In this document: piece after piece, positions 25,431 through 33,908 of the stretch | Position numbering within the stretch: the stretch's first letter is position 1 | Layout: every line of letters starts with the position of its first letter | Assembly (NCBI RefSeq): GCF_028737255.1 | Contig: NZ_JAQZAN010000012.1 | Span: 62,001 to 126,000 of the forward strand | From: Actinomycetospora straminea | GTDB lineage: Bacteria; Actinomycetota; Actinomycetes; Mycobacteriales; Pseudonocardiaceae | DNA length: 64,000 nt | Direction of reading: 5' to 3' | Notes under the pieces: generated by a model | Told to the model about the DNA's origin: nothing | The model's input: only the letters and a program-made list of their open reading frames with translations | Databases searched by the model: none | Position numbers and translations under genes: made by a program

Positions 25431-25474
25431 TTCACACCGAAGAGGTCACTGGTTCGATCCCAGTATCGCCCACC
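25431..25474 (+). repeat. attachment site copy 2 (junction of AICE 1 and AICE 2)
   Basis: 44 bases identical to copies 1 and 3, starting at the anticodon-loop TTCACAC and ending CCCACC. It is only the 3' half of the tRNA; the 5' half is absent, so it cannot make a tRNA. It separates the two elements and is followed by element 2's integrase gene. Confidence 0.93.
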
Positions 25475-25483
25475 GCAGGTCAG

Positions 25484-25515
25484 AGGCCCGATCCCGAACC
25501 TTGGGGTCGGGCCTT
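25484..25515 (+). terminator. hairpin after attachment copy 2
   Basis: AGGCCCGA pairs with TCGGGCCT, with extra CCC/GGG pairs inside. It occupies the same place as the hairpins after copies 1 and 3 but has a different sequence. If element 2 were integrated alone, it would terminate the tRNA. It also faces the integrase gene end. Confidence 0.6.
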
Positions 25516-25552
25516 CGCCGTTCCAGCGGGAGCACTTCGGGAACATCGGCCC

Positions 25553-26827
25553 TCACTTGATGATCGCTAGCGAGCCGGCCGGGCCGTCCTCGTCGTCATC
25601 GTCGGGCCCGTCCTCGTCGTCCTCCCGAGCCGGCGCCTGCCCGCCGCCAAGGGCGTCGAGGATGCGGTCATGGTGCTCGGTGCGCCGCGTGTAGAGCTGC
25701 AGCGTCGTGGTCACGTTCTCGTGGCCCATCACACGCTGCACCATGTTCGGCGGGACTCCGTCATCCACGAGCCACGTCGCGTAGGAGTGGCGCAGGTCGT
25801 GGAAGCGCAACGCGGCGCCGGCCTCCCGAGCGGCTACCTTCACCGCCTCGTCGTAGGACCCGCAGACCTGGACGACGGACTCGCCGTCCTCGTCGGTCCA
25901 GTGGGCTTCGAACTTGTGACCGTCGATCTCGGCGACCTGGCCGAGTAGTCCCGCCCGCACCAGCGCGGGACGCCAGACGCGGGAGCGGAAGAGCGTCCGG
26001 CGCAGCGGTTTGCCGACCGCGTTGGGGAACACCAGGCCGTGATCACCGACCCCGAACCGCGCCGTGTGGTCGCCGATCATCGTAGTGAGCCATTCCGGCA
26101 AGGGCACGGTTCGTCGCCCGGCGCCGGACTTCGGGTAGGGCTTGAACGCCGTGGTGCCGCTGACCTCCACCACGACTCGGACCACCCGGAGCCGGCGGCG
26201 GTGGAGGTCCAACGCGTCCATCCGGAGACCGGCGATCTCACCCCAACGCAGCCCGGCCCACGCGGCGGTGGCGACGAACGCCCGGTAGCGCTCGGGCACG
26301 GCGGGCAGCAGTAGCTCTGACAGGTCCTCCTTCGCGATCACGCGGTCGTCGTGGTCGTGCTTACGCCGCTGAGGGAGCCGTACCTCCTCGCAGGGGTTGA
26401 AGGCGATGAGCCGGTTCCTGACCGCAGATCGCAGCACCGACGACGTGAGCCGGTACGCCTCGGCCACAGTGGCGGGGGAGCGACGCCCTGCCAGCTGCGT
26501 CACCCACCTCTGTACCGACAGGTGATCGATCTTCGCGAGCTGCCAGTGCTCCCACTGCGGGAGCACGTGGGTCCGCATGATCGATGCGTCCCGGGCCTGC
26601 GTCGTCGCCTCGCTGTTGCGGCTGTCGAGCCAGGCCTGGGCATGCACCGCGAATCGGAGCCGGCCAGCCTGGGGGTCGACGTACTGACCTCGCGCCTTCG
26701 CCGTCTCTTGCTCGGCCAGGAACGTCTTGGCCTCTCGTCTGGTCGTGAAGTTCTTCGATCGCTGACGGTTGGACGGGTCGCGCCACTTGGCCCGATAAGT
26801 GCCTTCCGGGGTCCGGTGGATGCTCAC
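25553..26827 (-). CDS. int: tyrosine recombinase (AICE 2 integrase)
   Basis: 424 residues, closely similar to the element 1 integrase throughout, including arm-binding SIHRTPEGTYRAKWRD, Arg in AWAGLRWGE near 194, HDLRHS, GHEN and Tyr in LQLYTRR. The main differences are in the acidic tail and the linker after WTDEDGES. Both enzymes probably recognise the same tRNA-Val(CAC) core, which explains the tandem arrangement. GTG start overlaps the xis stop (GTGA). Confidence 0.95.
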   Translation of the reverse strand: MSIHRTPEGTYRAKWRDPSNRQRSKNFTTRREAKTFLAEQETAKARGQYVDPQAGRLRFAVHAQAWLDSRNSEATTQARDASIMRTHVLPQWEHWQLAKIDHLSVQRWVTQLAGRRSPATVAEAYRLTSSVLRSAVRNRLIAFNPCEEVRLPQRRKHDHDDRVIAKEDLSELLLPAVPERYRAFVATAAWAGLRWGEIAGLRMDALDLHRRRLRVVRVVVEVSGTTAFKPYPKSGAGRRTVPLPEWLTTMIGDHTARFGVGDHGLVFPNAVGKPLRRTLFRSRVWRPALVRAGLLGQVAEIDGHKFEAHWTDEDGESVVQVCGSYDEAVKVAAREAGAALRFHDLRHSYATWLVDDGVPPNMVQRVMGHENVTTTLQLYTRRTEHHDRILDALGGGQAPAREDDEDGPDDDDEDGPAGSLAIIK

Positions 26828-27072
26828 GAGGCCACCGCCGACACCTCGGAGAGCCATGCGTGGAAGGCCTCACGCGGCACGAGCCAGCGCCGGCCGAGTC
26901 GCTTGGCCGGAATCTCGCCCTTGCGGATCAGCTCGTACGTGATCCCGAGGTTGATCCCGAGAGCCGCGGCGACCTGGCGCACGGTGTAGACCTGCAGCGC
27001 CGGAATGTCGTTCAACGACACCGGGTCGTCGGAGCGGTCGGCCAGCTTCTTCAGCAGTTCGTCGCCCTGCAT
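26824..27072 (-). CDS. xis: excisionase, MerR-like helix-turn-helix
   Basis: 82 residues: YTVRQVAAALGINLGITYELI, KGEIPAKRLGRRWLVPREAFHAWL, like the element 1 Xis with substitutions concentrated at the recognition helix. ATG start 21 bases from the RepSA-like stop. Expected to work with the adjacent integrase; different recognition-helix residues may give element-specific excision. Confidence 0.92.
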   Translation of the reverse strand: MQGDELLKKLADRSDDPVSLNDIPALQVYTVRQVAAALGINLGITYELIRKGEIPAKRLGRRWLVPREAFHAWLSEVSAVAS

Positions 27073-27093
27073 TGTCCTTCTCCTTCTCCGTGG

Positions 27094-28623
27094 TCATGCG
27101 GTGATCGAGTCGAGTTCGTCGCGCGCGGCTCGTCGTTGCGCTCGCGCGTTGGCGGCCGAGGTATTCGCCAGCAGGGCGTCGGCACTGGTGTGCCAGCCGA
27201 TGCCGGCGTAGGCCAGAGAGCTGACGACGATCTCGGTTCTGTCCTCGTCGCCGGGCTCGTCGTCCTGGTCGGGCCCGTGCTGGTGCTGGGCGAGGCGCCA
27301 TTCCCGGCGTGCCCGGCGAAGGGCGCCGAGGGTGGTGGAGTAGCGGCGGCTGCGGGTGGAGAAGTGGCCGCCGAAGCCGAGCATGTGCGCCCAGCGCTGG
27401 AGCCGGCCCCAGCCGGCGGCCCATTCCTTGGCGTCGGCGCGTTCGGGGCGGGTGCCGAGGTGCCAGCAAGCGTCGACCTGTCGGCCGGGGTGGGTGTCGA
27501 GAGTGGCGTGGTCTCGCACGGTGTCGGGGCGCAGCCGACGCGAGGTGTGGCCGGCGAGTTCGGCGGCTTTGGTGGCGTACTTGGCGAGGTAGCCGGCCAC
27601 GGCGGTGGTGGTGATCTCTCCGGCGTCATCGAGGTCGAGCCGCGAGAGCCGGACGGGACGGGGGTCGACCTGCTCGCCCCACACGACCGGCCACCCCTGC
27701 TCGCGGGCGGGGTGGCTGGCGGTGGTGAACCGGGTTTCGACGACGGCGTCTCGGAGGATGGTGGCGAGGTGGTTGGCGCCGACGCGGGGGTCGGGCGGGA
27801 TGACTGCGTCGGGGTCGCGGGGCTCGAGCCCGTCGAGGCGCACGAGGGCGTGGAAGTGCACGGCGCCGCGGTGCTGGAACTCGGCGACCTTGGTGTAGGA
27901 CAGGCGCAGCTTGATGCCGTGTCGCTTCGCGAGCGCAGTGACCGCCCGGCGGGCGGCGATCATGGTGCGGCGCCACAGCTCCCCGGAGTGCAGGTTCCAC
28001 ACCGCCTGGGCCGGGTGGTCGTAGCAATCCAGGCACAGCGGCCGTCCCCGCTCGGCCGCGTCGTCGTCGTGACGCTGGAAACAGGCCAGGGGAATACCGT
28101 GGGGGCAGTGCTCGAGGTCGCGGCGCGGCCGGCACGGGGCGGGGCGTCCGGCGCGGTCGGTGCGGTGCGTGTGCACGGGGCCGAAGGACGGGGCGGTGGC
28201 GGTCAGGAACACGCACGGGTGCTCGCCCACGCTGGCGGGGACCCCTTTGCCGCCGACCAGGCCGGCGGTGACGAGCTGGTAAGTATCGGCGCGGTAGGTC
28301 TCCGCGCAGCCCGGGCAGACGGAGGCGCGGCGGTTGCCGCACGGGGTGTAGAGCACCCCGTCGGGCATGTCGGTGGTGTGCCGCTCCCCGGTGACCCGGC
28401 CGGTCGCCTGCTCGACGTGCTGGACCAGGCCCACGAGCCGGATAGGGTGCGAGCAGCCGGCGGCGCCGGCCACGTGCGCGGTCCAGGCGTCGTAGTCCCG
28501 CGTGAGGGAGGCCGCGAGCTCGTCGAACGACACCGACCCGGCCGCCTTCGCGAGCCGGCGGGCGGCGAGCTCGTCGACCGTCGCCCCCGTTGGCCGCATG
28601 GCGGGCCCCGTGGTGGTGGTCAT
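27094..28623 (-). CDS. repSA: RepSA-like rolling-circle replication initiator
   Basis: 509 residues. HUH motif HFH at about 256-258 in QHRGAVHFHALVRLDG, and a tyrosine motif YLAKYATK at 345-352 with two candidate tyrosines. N-terminal cysteine clusters (CGNRRASVCPGC; CLDCYD) and a conserved PCVFLTATAPSFGPVHT are hallmarks of pSAM2 RepSA. It sits inside the transfer operon between the translocase block and xis, the canonical pSAM2 order. Start ATG overlaps the upstream small gene. Nicks the element's origin to start rolling-circle copying after excision. Confidence 0.92.
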   Translation of the reverse strand: MTTTTGPAMRPTGATVDELAARRLAKAAGSVSFDELAASLTRDYDAWTAHVAGAAGCSHPIRLVGLVQHVEQATGRVTGERHTTDMPDGVLYTPCGNRRASVCPGCAETYRADTYQLVTAGLVGGKGVPASVGEHPCVFLTATAPSFGPVHTHRTDRAGRPAPCRPRRDLEHCPHGIPLACFQRHDDDAAERGRPLCLDCYDHPAQAVWNLHSGELWRRTMIAARRAVTALAKRHGIKLRLSYTKVAEFQHRGAVHFHALVRLDGLEPRDPDAVIPPDPRVGANHLATILRDAVVETRFTTASHPAREQGWPVVWGEQVDPRPVRLSRLDLDDAGEITTTAVAGYLAKYATKAAELAGHTSRRLRPDTVRDHATLDTHPGRQVDACWHLGTRPERADAKEWAAGWGRLQRWAHMLGFGGHFSTRSRRYSTTLGALRRARREWRLAQHQHGPDQDDEPGDEDRTEIVVSSLAYAGIGWHTSADALLANTSAANARAQRRAARDELDSITA

Positions 28624-28907
28624 CGTCGGTCCCAGCGGGAGGTGTCGATGCTGGGGTCCCGGCTGGCGAGATAGCGAGCGTTGGCTCGCAGGTCGCGCCC
28701 GAGCAGGTCGGCCTCGTCCGGGGAGAGGATCACTTCCACGGTGGTGTCGGGCAGGACGGTCAGGCGGACGACGAGCACGACCGCCGCGGCGTCCATGACC
28801 GGGGCGATGTTCGCCGCGCACAGCCGGAACAGCAGCGGCTGGCCGTCGTCCACCGGGTCGGCAGCGGGCGCGAGCTGCACGGGCTCCCGGCGGGCGGGGG
28901 CGTTCAC
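28620..28907 (-). CDS. small AICE protein between translocase and RepSA, 95 aa
   Basis: Carries LPDTTVEVILSPDEADLLGRDLRANARYL in its second half and a hydrophobic strand PVMDAAAVVLVVRLTVL in the middle. No recognised domain. GTG start overlaps the translocase stop (GTGA), and its stop overlaps the RepSA ATG, so coupling on both sides is nearly certain. By position it corresponds to small genes between traSA and repSA in pSAM2-like elements; function unknown. Confidence 0.75.
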   Translation of the reverse strand: MNAPARREPVQLAPAADPVDDGQPLLFRLCAANIAPVMDAAAVVLVVRLTVLPDTTVEVILSPDEADLLGRDLRANARYLASRDPSIDTSRWDRR

Positions 28908-29788
28908 GATGCCCACCCGGCGCGCAGAATGGTGGCGCGGTCGGCGAGGGCATAGACCTGCTCGTCGGACAGGTACGCGGACTTGATCCGACGGGGTTCG
29001 CCGCCTTCGGCCAGGAGAAGCCCGACGCCCTTGTCTTCGGGGGCGATGGCGGCGGCGGTGTACCCGCGGGTGGCCCACCCGGCGCCGAGCACGATGTCCG
29101 AGGACGAGTCTGTGGTGCAGCGGAACGCCCACCGATAGCCGAACAGGTCCCGCAGCGAGGTGGGGATGATGTCCGAGCTGGGCCGCTGGGTGGCGGCGAC
29201 GACGATGATGCCGGCGGCGCGACCGCGGGCGACGAGGTCGCGCACGGCCACGGAGAAGGCTTCGCGCTGGGACTTGGTGCCGACGGTGGCCGAGTAGTAG
29301 GCGACCTCATCGAACACCGCGACCACGGGCGAGATGCCGTGCGCGGCGTCGTCGGGGGTGATCTTGCGGCGGCGCTGCGCGTCGAGGAGGTCATACCGGC
29401 GGTCCATCTCGACCTGAAGGTCACTGAGCGCGGTGATGGCGTCATCGAGGTCAGGGCCGACGAAGCGTTCCGCGCAAGTGCGCCAAAGTCCGAGTTCGAC
29501 GAGCTTGCCGTCGAACAGCCACAGGTCGCAGTCGGTCGACAAGGCGGCATGGCCGACCGGGAGGTTCAGTGCGACCGACTTGCCAGCGCCCGGCTCCCCG
29601 GCCACGAGCAGGTTCCGGTAGGTCAGCGTCGCCCGGACCGGCTGGCCGTGTTCGTCGACCCCGAGGTGGATCGGGTCCCAGATCGACAGTGCCAGGGGCT
29701 CTGGCGCCTCGTCGCAGATCGCGGCGGGAGTGGTCACGGCGCTGAGCCAGTCGCGGAGCAGGACGCGCAGGCGGGTTGGGTCAGACAT
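28904..29788 (-). CDS. FtsK/SpoIIIE-like DNA translocase (TraSA-like)
   Basis: 294 residues. Walker A GEPGAGKS near 64-71, Walker B VVAVFDEVAYY, then AAGIIVVAATQRPSSDIIPTSLRD and a FRCTTDSSSDIVLGAGWA sensor-like region, all typical of the FtsK motor domain of TraSA proteins. ATG chosen 16 codons into the open frame; it overlaps the membrane protein gene end. Shorter than and only distantly similar to the element 1 translocase, so the motors are not recent duplicates. Confidence 0.92.
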   Translation of the reverse strand: MSDPTRLRVLLRDWLSAVTTPAAICDEAPEPLALSIWDPIHLGVDEHGQPVRATLTYRNLLVAGEPGAGKSVALNLPVGHAALSTDCDLWLFDGKLVELGLWRTCAERFVGPDLDDAITALSDLQVEMDRRYDLLDAQRRRKITPDDAAHGISPVVAVFDEVAYYSATVGTKSQREAFSVAVRDLVARGRAAGIIVVAATQRPSSDIIPTSLRDLFGYRWAFRCTTDSSSDIVLGAGWATRGYTAAAIAPEDKGVGLLLAEGGEPRRIKSAYLSDEQVYALADRATILRAGWAS

Positions 29789-30620
29789 AGTCCGACCAGT
29801 CCCCGCCACGGTCGGGCACCGCGGTCCGCTCATTCTCGGCGCCCTCGGGCTGTGCGGGTTCGGGATGGTCGATGACGACGGGGGCGTCGTCGCGGTCGTC
29901 GAGCGTGGGCCTCGGCGTCGGGACGCCGTTCGAGCCGGCGGCGCGACTGGTGCCGGAGTGGTGCTGGTTGACCGGCTTCGGCGGGACGATCACGGTGCCG
30001 CGCGGGGGCGCCGCGCCGGTGGCGGCGGTCCAGTCGTCCAGCTCGGAGGCGATCAGGTCGCGGGCGAGCGGGTCACGACGGATCACGTCGACCCGCACCA
30101 GGGCGGTCATCCGTCGGGTCGGGGTCACCCGGGCGTCGCGGGCGAAGCACCCCGAGGCAATCCATTCGACCTGATCCTCGACGTCGGACGGGCTGATCCC
30201 CGCGCGCAGGAGCAGCCAGACGGACTCGCCGACCTCAGTGGGATGCGACCAGAGGAACAGCGGGGCGTGGCGGGAGAAGTTCAAGCAGCGCCGCTCGACG
30301 AGCACCTGACGCAGCCGATGCCGGGTCATCACCGCCGACGCCCGCCGCGAGACGAACCGGCGCAGCACCGGCACCGCGACGAAGACGGCCACCGTCACGG
30401 CGATGATCGCCGACGCCGCCGCGGGTGGGAGCCAGGAGTATGCGAGCGCGAGGAACGCGAATACGAGCGCCACGGCGAGCAGTTCCACCCGCAGCCGGAT
30501 CAGCAACCCAGCCACGCGCGCGGCCGGGTACGTGGCCGGCGCGGTGATCAGTTCGAAACCGTCCGTACGCGCGACGCGAATCGACCGGCGGGACGTGAGG
30601 CGGGAAGTCGAGCGAGCCAT
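29781..30620 (-). CDS. AICE membrane protein next to the translocase
   Basis: 279 residues. Two membrane spans near residues 35-72 (LAVALVFAFLALAYSWLP and AIIAVTVAVFVAVPVL), flanked by basic residues, then a cytoplasmic domain with WLLLRAGISPSDVEDQVEWIASGCFARDA and a Pro-rich, acidic tail. It is probably the membrane anchor that pairs with the translocase, a common gene in pSAM2-like elements. ATG with GGAG 8 bases upstream; the frame is open 29 codons further. Confidence 0.75.
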   Translation of the reverse strand: MARSTSRLTSRRSIRVARTDGFELITAPATYPAARVAGLLIRLRVELLAVALVFAFLALAYSWLPPAAASAIIAVTVAVFVAVPVLRRFVSRRASAVMTRHRLRQVLVERRCLNFSRHAPLFLWSHPTEVGESVWLLLRAGISPSDVEDQVEWIASGCFARDARVTPTRRMTALVRVDVIRRDPLARDLIASELDDWTAATGAAPPRGTVIVPPKPVNQHHSGTSRAAGSNGVPTPRPTLDDRDDAPVVIDHPEPAQPEGAENERTAVPDRGGDWSDYV

Positions 30621-30725
30621 CAGAGCACTCCGAGACGAGAAAGCCGACGAGGTGAAAGCGAATGGGAAGAAGGGGGTCGGGACTGCGGGGAAGCCAGCCC
30701 CGACCACCGGGGCGAGAGCGGGCGG

Positions 30726-30947
30726 TCAGGGCCAGGCCAGGGCGGCGCAGATGCCCACGCAGGCGAAGACCTGCGATCCGGTGTCGGTCGAGACGCCGAC
30801 CGGCACGTGCGGGACGGCGGGGTCCGGGACGCTGGGGTGCAGGTAGTTGGTCTCGCACATCACGCACTCCAGGCCGTCGGCCTGCGCGGCGTTGAGCCCG
30901 GACCAGCGCTGCTCGCGCTGCTCGTCCTTGGTGGGAAAGCGGATCAC
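30726..30947 (-). CDS. small CxxC AICE protein, 73 aa
   Basis: ECVMCETNYL and a C-terminal GSQVFACVGICA provide two cysteine pairs, a layout shared by small conserved proteins after the first gene of actinobacterial integrative elements. Probably a zinc-stabilised fold. ATG overlaps the upstream stop. A 105-base gap separates it from the membrane protein gene. Function unknown. Confidence 0.72.
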   Translation of the reverse strand: MIRFPTKDEQREQRWSGLNAAQADGLECVMCETNYLHPSVPDPAVPHVPVGVSTDTGSQVFACVGICAALAWP

Positions 30948-31272
30948 GCCGCACCGCCCTTGCCGGCCGAGGCCGTGACGACGTCAATGGCGTCGGCCTT
31001 GAACGACACCCCGGAACGGCCGTCCTGGTTCCACGGGATCGCGATGAGGTTCCGGGGGCGGACCTCGTCGCCGACCTTCACCTCGGGCACGCCCGCGGTC
31101 ACGCAGTTCAGGACCTCCGCGCCCTCGGGGCCGATCTTGACCAGCTGCGTGGTCGACAGGCCGATCCCGGTGACCCGGTCGGTGCGCTGGCGGCCCTGCA
31201 TGTCGGTCTTCGGCTTCGGCTCCGATCCGACGCTGTACGGTCCTGCGAGATGTCCACCCTGATTGCTGCCAT
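30944..31272 (-). pseudogene. Pra-like first gene of the AICE 2 operon, frame disrupted
   Basis: An ATG at 31270-31272 with GGAGG 9 bases upstream opens MAAIRVDISQ, a typical start for this family. The remainder (GPYSVGSEPKPKTDMQGR, TDRVTGIGLSTTQLV, GVSFKADAIDVV) is in another frame, joined near 31243-31250. One missing base (for example a G, restoring an S-A-G-P junction) would explain it. Either a real frameshift, a sequence error, or initiation at the internal ATG 31201 giving 84 residues. Confidence 0.6.
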
Positions 31273-31354
31273 GGCTGCGGTCCTCCAGGGACTCGATACG
31301 AGAGCTTCCGATCCGTTCGGTCGGACAACTCAAGAACACCATCGCAATTCATCC

Positions 31355-31404
31355 GTCGTAAGTGACACGACGTAGCACGACGTAATACGACAGTTCTTAC
31401 GTCT
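31355..31404. promoter_or_regulatory. repeat cluster in the divergent control region of AICE 2
   Basis: CACGACGTA occurs twice 10 bases apart (31366, 31376), followed by TACGAC, and is flanked by TCGTAAG and CTTACGTC as an outer inverted pair. Helical-phase repeats between the leftward operon and the rightward XRE gene suggest cooperative binding of the XRE regulator. The sequence differs from the element 1 repeats, consistent with non-interchangeable regulators. Confidence 0.55.
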
Positions 31405-31467
31405 TCGCGATCAGATCTCGGTGTGCGATAATCGTCGGGCGACTCGTCGCGTCTTGGGGGTTCGATC

Positions 31468-32622
31468 ATGACCACTGAGCTCAGGGAGGTCCGGCGCCGC
31501 CGGGGGTGGACGCAGGACCAGCTCCAGCACGAGATGCGCCGCTCGGCGGCTCGTCTCGGCCTCACGCTGCCCGGGGGCCAACAGAGCTTGCGTGTGATGA
31601 TTTCTAGCTGGGAGAACGCCCGGCACACCCCGAGCGCGGACCACGTGCTGGTCCTCTGCGCCGCCTACGACGTCCCGGCCGACGCGCTTGGGCTGACCGC
31701 CGCCCCGGAACCGGAGCCCGACGAGGCGCCGGTGCGCTCGTTACTACGCCGCCGCACCGCCAACGCCGGCCCCGAGGTCGCCGACTACTTCACGCGTCAG
31801 ATGACCGAGCACGCTCGGATGGACAACCTGACCGGCCCGCTGTTCGTCGTCGACACCGTTCTGACGCAGTTCGAGCAGCTCGTCGCGTTGCCCGGCCGAG
31901 AGCCCAAGCGGGCCGCCTCGCGGTACGCCGAGCTGGCCGGGTGGCTTCTGCACGACTCCGGCGAGACCGAGAAGGCGCTCACCTACACCGACCGCTCCGT
32001 CCAGCTGGCCGACGCCGCCGGTGACGACGCCCTCGCGGTCTACAACCTCATGCGCAAGGGCAACGTCCTCTACGCCCTCGACCGCGTCGACGAGGCCGCT
32101 GCGGTCGCTCGCCGCGCCGTCGCACTCGCCCAGGTTCACGCCCCGGATCAGCTCGCCGTGTGTTTGCGCCAGGAGGCGCTCACCTCAGCTCGCCGAGGCG
32201 ACGAGGCCGCCACACGTCAGATGTTCGAGCGCGCCGTCGAGCTGACCGCACCGACCCTGACCGGCGACGAGTTCTCGTCGTACTGCACGACCGGCTACCT
32301 CCACATGGAAGCCGCGTTGTGCTGGCTCACCCTGCGCCGCCCGGCCGACGCCGTCCAGGCGTGCACGGCCGCTCTGACCCGGTGGCCCACCGAGCTCGTC
32401 CGCGACGAAGCGCTGTGCCGGACGCGACTGGCCGTCGCCCACCTGCAGCTCCGGCAGATCGACGAGGCTCGGGAAGCAACATCGACCGCACTGGACCGGG
32501 CCCGCACGGCACCATCCGCCCGGACCTTGCACATGCTCCAGCTCATCGCGACACGGCTGGCGCCGTATCGCCAGGACCGCCGTATACGGGACCTGGCCCG
32601 CGAGATCGCCGAGGTCGCCTGA
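31468..32622 (+). CDS. XRE-family regulator with TPR-like repeats
   Basis: 384 residues. N-terminal helix-turn-helix: LREVRRRRGWTQDQLQHEM with VMISSWENARHTPSADHV. The C-terminal helical repeats (DSGETEKALTYTDRSVQLAD; ALDRVDEAAAVARRAVALA; LRQIDEAREATSTALDRA) are TPR-like. It is the counterpart of the element 1 XRE protein but clearly diverged. Likely controls the divergent transfer/replication operon. Only a weak GGGGG precedes the ATG. Confidence 0.87.
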   Translation: MTTELREVRRRRGWTQDQLQHEMRRSAARLGLTLPGGQQSLRVMISSWENARHTPSADHVLVLCAAYDVPADALGLTAAPEPEPDEAPVRSLLRRRTANAGPEVADYFTRQMTEHARMDNLTGPLFVVDTVLTQFEQLVALPGREPKRAASRYAELAGWLLHDSGETEKALTYTDRSVQLADAAGDDALAVYNLMRKGNVLYALDRVDEAAAVARRAVALAQVHAPDQLAVCLRQEALTSARRGDEAATRQMFERAVELTAPTLTGDEFSSYCTTGYLHMEAALCWLTLRRPADAVQACTAALTRWPTELVRDEALCRTRLAVAHLQLRQIDEAREATSTALDRARTAPSARTLHMLQLIATRLAPYRQDRRIRDLAREIAEVA

Positions 32623-32718
32623 CCGTCCGGGTCGGCGGCGGCGTCCGTCGTCGCTGGCTCGCTAGGCTCGCAACCAGAGCCGAGCTAGTCCCGGCCGAAC
32701 CGGGAGGGAAGGACGACG

Positions 32719-33420
32719 ATGTTCATCACTACGGCGTCGTCGCACGACGAGGCCGCCCGCGGCGCCGACGTCGCGGTCCTGCCCGTCGGGAGCTTCGAGC
32801 AGCACGGCGCACACCTCCCCCTCGCAACCGACGCCCTCATCGCCTCCGCCATCGCCTCCCGGCTCGCCGCTGACTACGACCTGTTCCTCCTGCCGCCGGT
32901 CACCCTCGGGTGCTCCCACGAGCACGCCGACTTCCCCGGCACGGTCTCCATCAGCTCGAGCACACTGGCCGCGATCCTGGGCGACGTCCTCGAATCGCTC
33001 GCCGGGTCCGACATCCACCGTCTCGCGATCATCAACGCGCACGGCGGCAACTACGTGCTCTCCCACGTCGCCCAGGAGGCCAACGTCCACGCACGACGGG
33101 TCGTGCTGTTCCCATCGTCGAAAGAGTGGGACACGGCCCGCGAGCACGCCGGCTGCCAGACCACCGCGAGCCAGGACATGCACGCCGGCGAGGGTGAGAC
33201 CTCGATCCTTCTCGACCAGTGCCCCGAGGTCGTTCGCGGGAGTTACCGCGAGGCCGATCACCGCGCCGACCACCGGCCACATCTGCTCACCCTCGGCATG
33301 GGTGGCTACACAGACTCCGGGGTCATCGGCGAACCCTCCGCAGCGAGTGCGGAGAAGGGCCGCCTGTTGCTCGACGCGTTCTCCGCGCAGTTCAAGGACT
33401 ATCTCGACGTCCTGCGGTAG
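32719..33420 (+). CDS. creatininase-family amidohydrolase
   Basis: 233 residues with metal-ligand motifs of the creatininase fold: PVGSFEQHGAHLPLATDA, CSHEHADFPGTVS, INAHGGN and DMHAGEGETS, then a GVIGEPSAAS end. The family includes creatinine amidohydrolase and enzymes acting on riboflavin-derived or mycofactocin-related amides. GGAGGGAAGG precedes the ATG. It follows the XRE regulator, an association seen in other actinomycete elements. Substrate unknown; all metal ligands appear intact. Confidence 0.85.
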   Translation: MFITTASSHDEAARGADVAVLPVGSFEQHGAHLPLATDALIASAIASRLAADYDLFLLPPVTLGCSHEHADFPGTVSISSSTLAAILGDVLESLAGSDIHRLAIINAHGGNYVLSHVAQEANVHARRVVLFPSSKEWDTAREHAGCQTTASQDMHAGEGETSILLDQCPEVVRGSYREADHRADHRPHLLTLGMGGYTDSGVIGEPSAASAEKGRLLLDAFSAQFKDYLDVLR

Positions 33421-33610
33421 GCCGAGAGCGATCTGCACGCCCTCGTTGTCGGTGAGGACTTTCTTTACGTCTTCAAGCCGGCCCTGACGGGCCGGACCGG
33501 GCGGCTCCGCTGCCGGACCGCCTCTTGTCTTCGACCCGGCGGCCGGCGCGGGCACGCCCGGCCACACCCGTAGATCAGCAGCAGACGCGCAAGCCTCACC
33601 GATCGCGAGG

Positions 33611-33850
33611 CAGCTCAAGGCCGCGCGGCCAAGACGAGGAACACCAGAACCGCCTCCGGCGGTGCTCTGACGGCGATGCGTCGGCGCGAGCTTGACCGGC
33701 CGTCCCTCACCAGCAAGGGCCGCAAACCATCTTGCCGGCGACACCGCGAGGACGTGATCGGTCAGCAGGAGGGGCCGTCCAAGATCGTTCACTTCCTCCC
33801 TTGCTGGCGAGCCTCCGACGACCGAAGCGCCCGCGTGCGCGGTGGGGCCA
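33611..33850. other. conserved structured noncoding segment, copy in AICE 2
   Basis: Part of the gene-free gap 33421-33908. It aligns with 24524-24755 of element 1: the same GGCCGCGCGGCC palindrome, a CGCC-TCC-GGCG hairpin with a changed loop, and the same arms CCAGCAAGGG (33710) and CCCTTGCTGG (33798-33807), with CATCTT/AAGATC between. Upstream, CTTGTCTTCGACCCG (from about 33521) is also shared with about 24380. In this element it lies far from the Rep gene, between the creatininase-like gene and the cargo genes. Confidence 0.7.
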
Positions 33851-33908
33851 AGAACGGGCCCCCACCCACAACGCGCCGACGCACCGCCGCTCTGGTTGGA
33901 GGCCCCCA

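Noticed and set aside
25431-25474. Second tRNA-Val gene
   Set aside because: Only the 3' half from the anticodon loop is present; the upstream bases do not form an acceptor or D-arm. The same applies at 38200.
26860-28674. Plus-strand frame of 604 codons in AICE 2
   Set aside because: Antisense to xis and RepSA-like genes; Gly/Val/Glu-rich without motifs.
30944-31342. Extended 132-codon start for the Pra-like gene
   Set aside because: The first 30 residues of that frame do not resemble the family; the good ribosome-binding site serves an ATG in another frame, which points to a frameshift instead.
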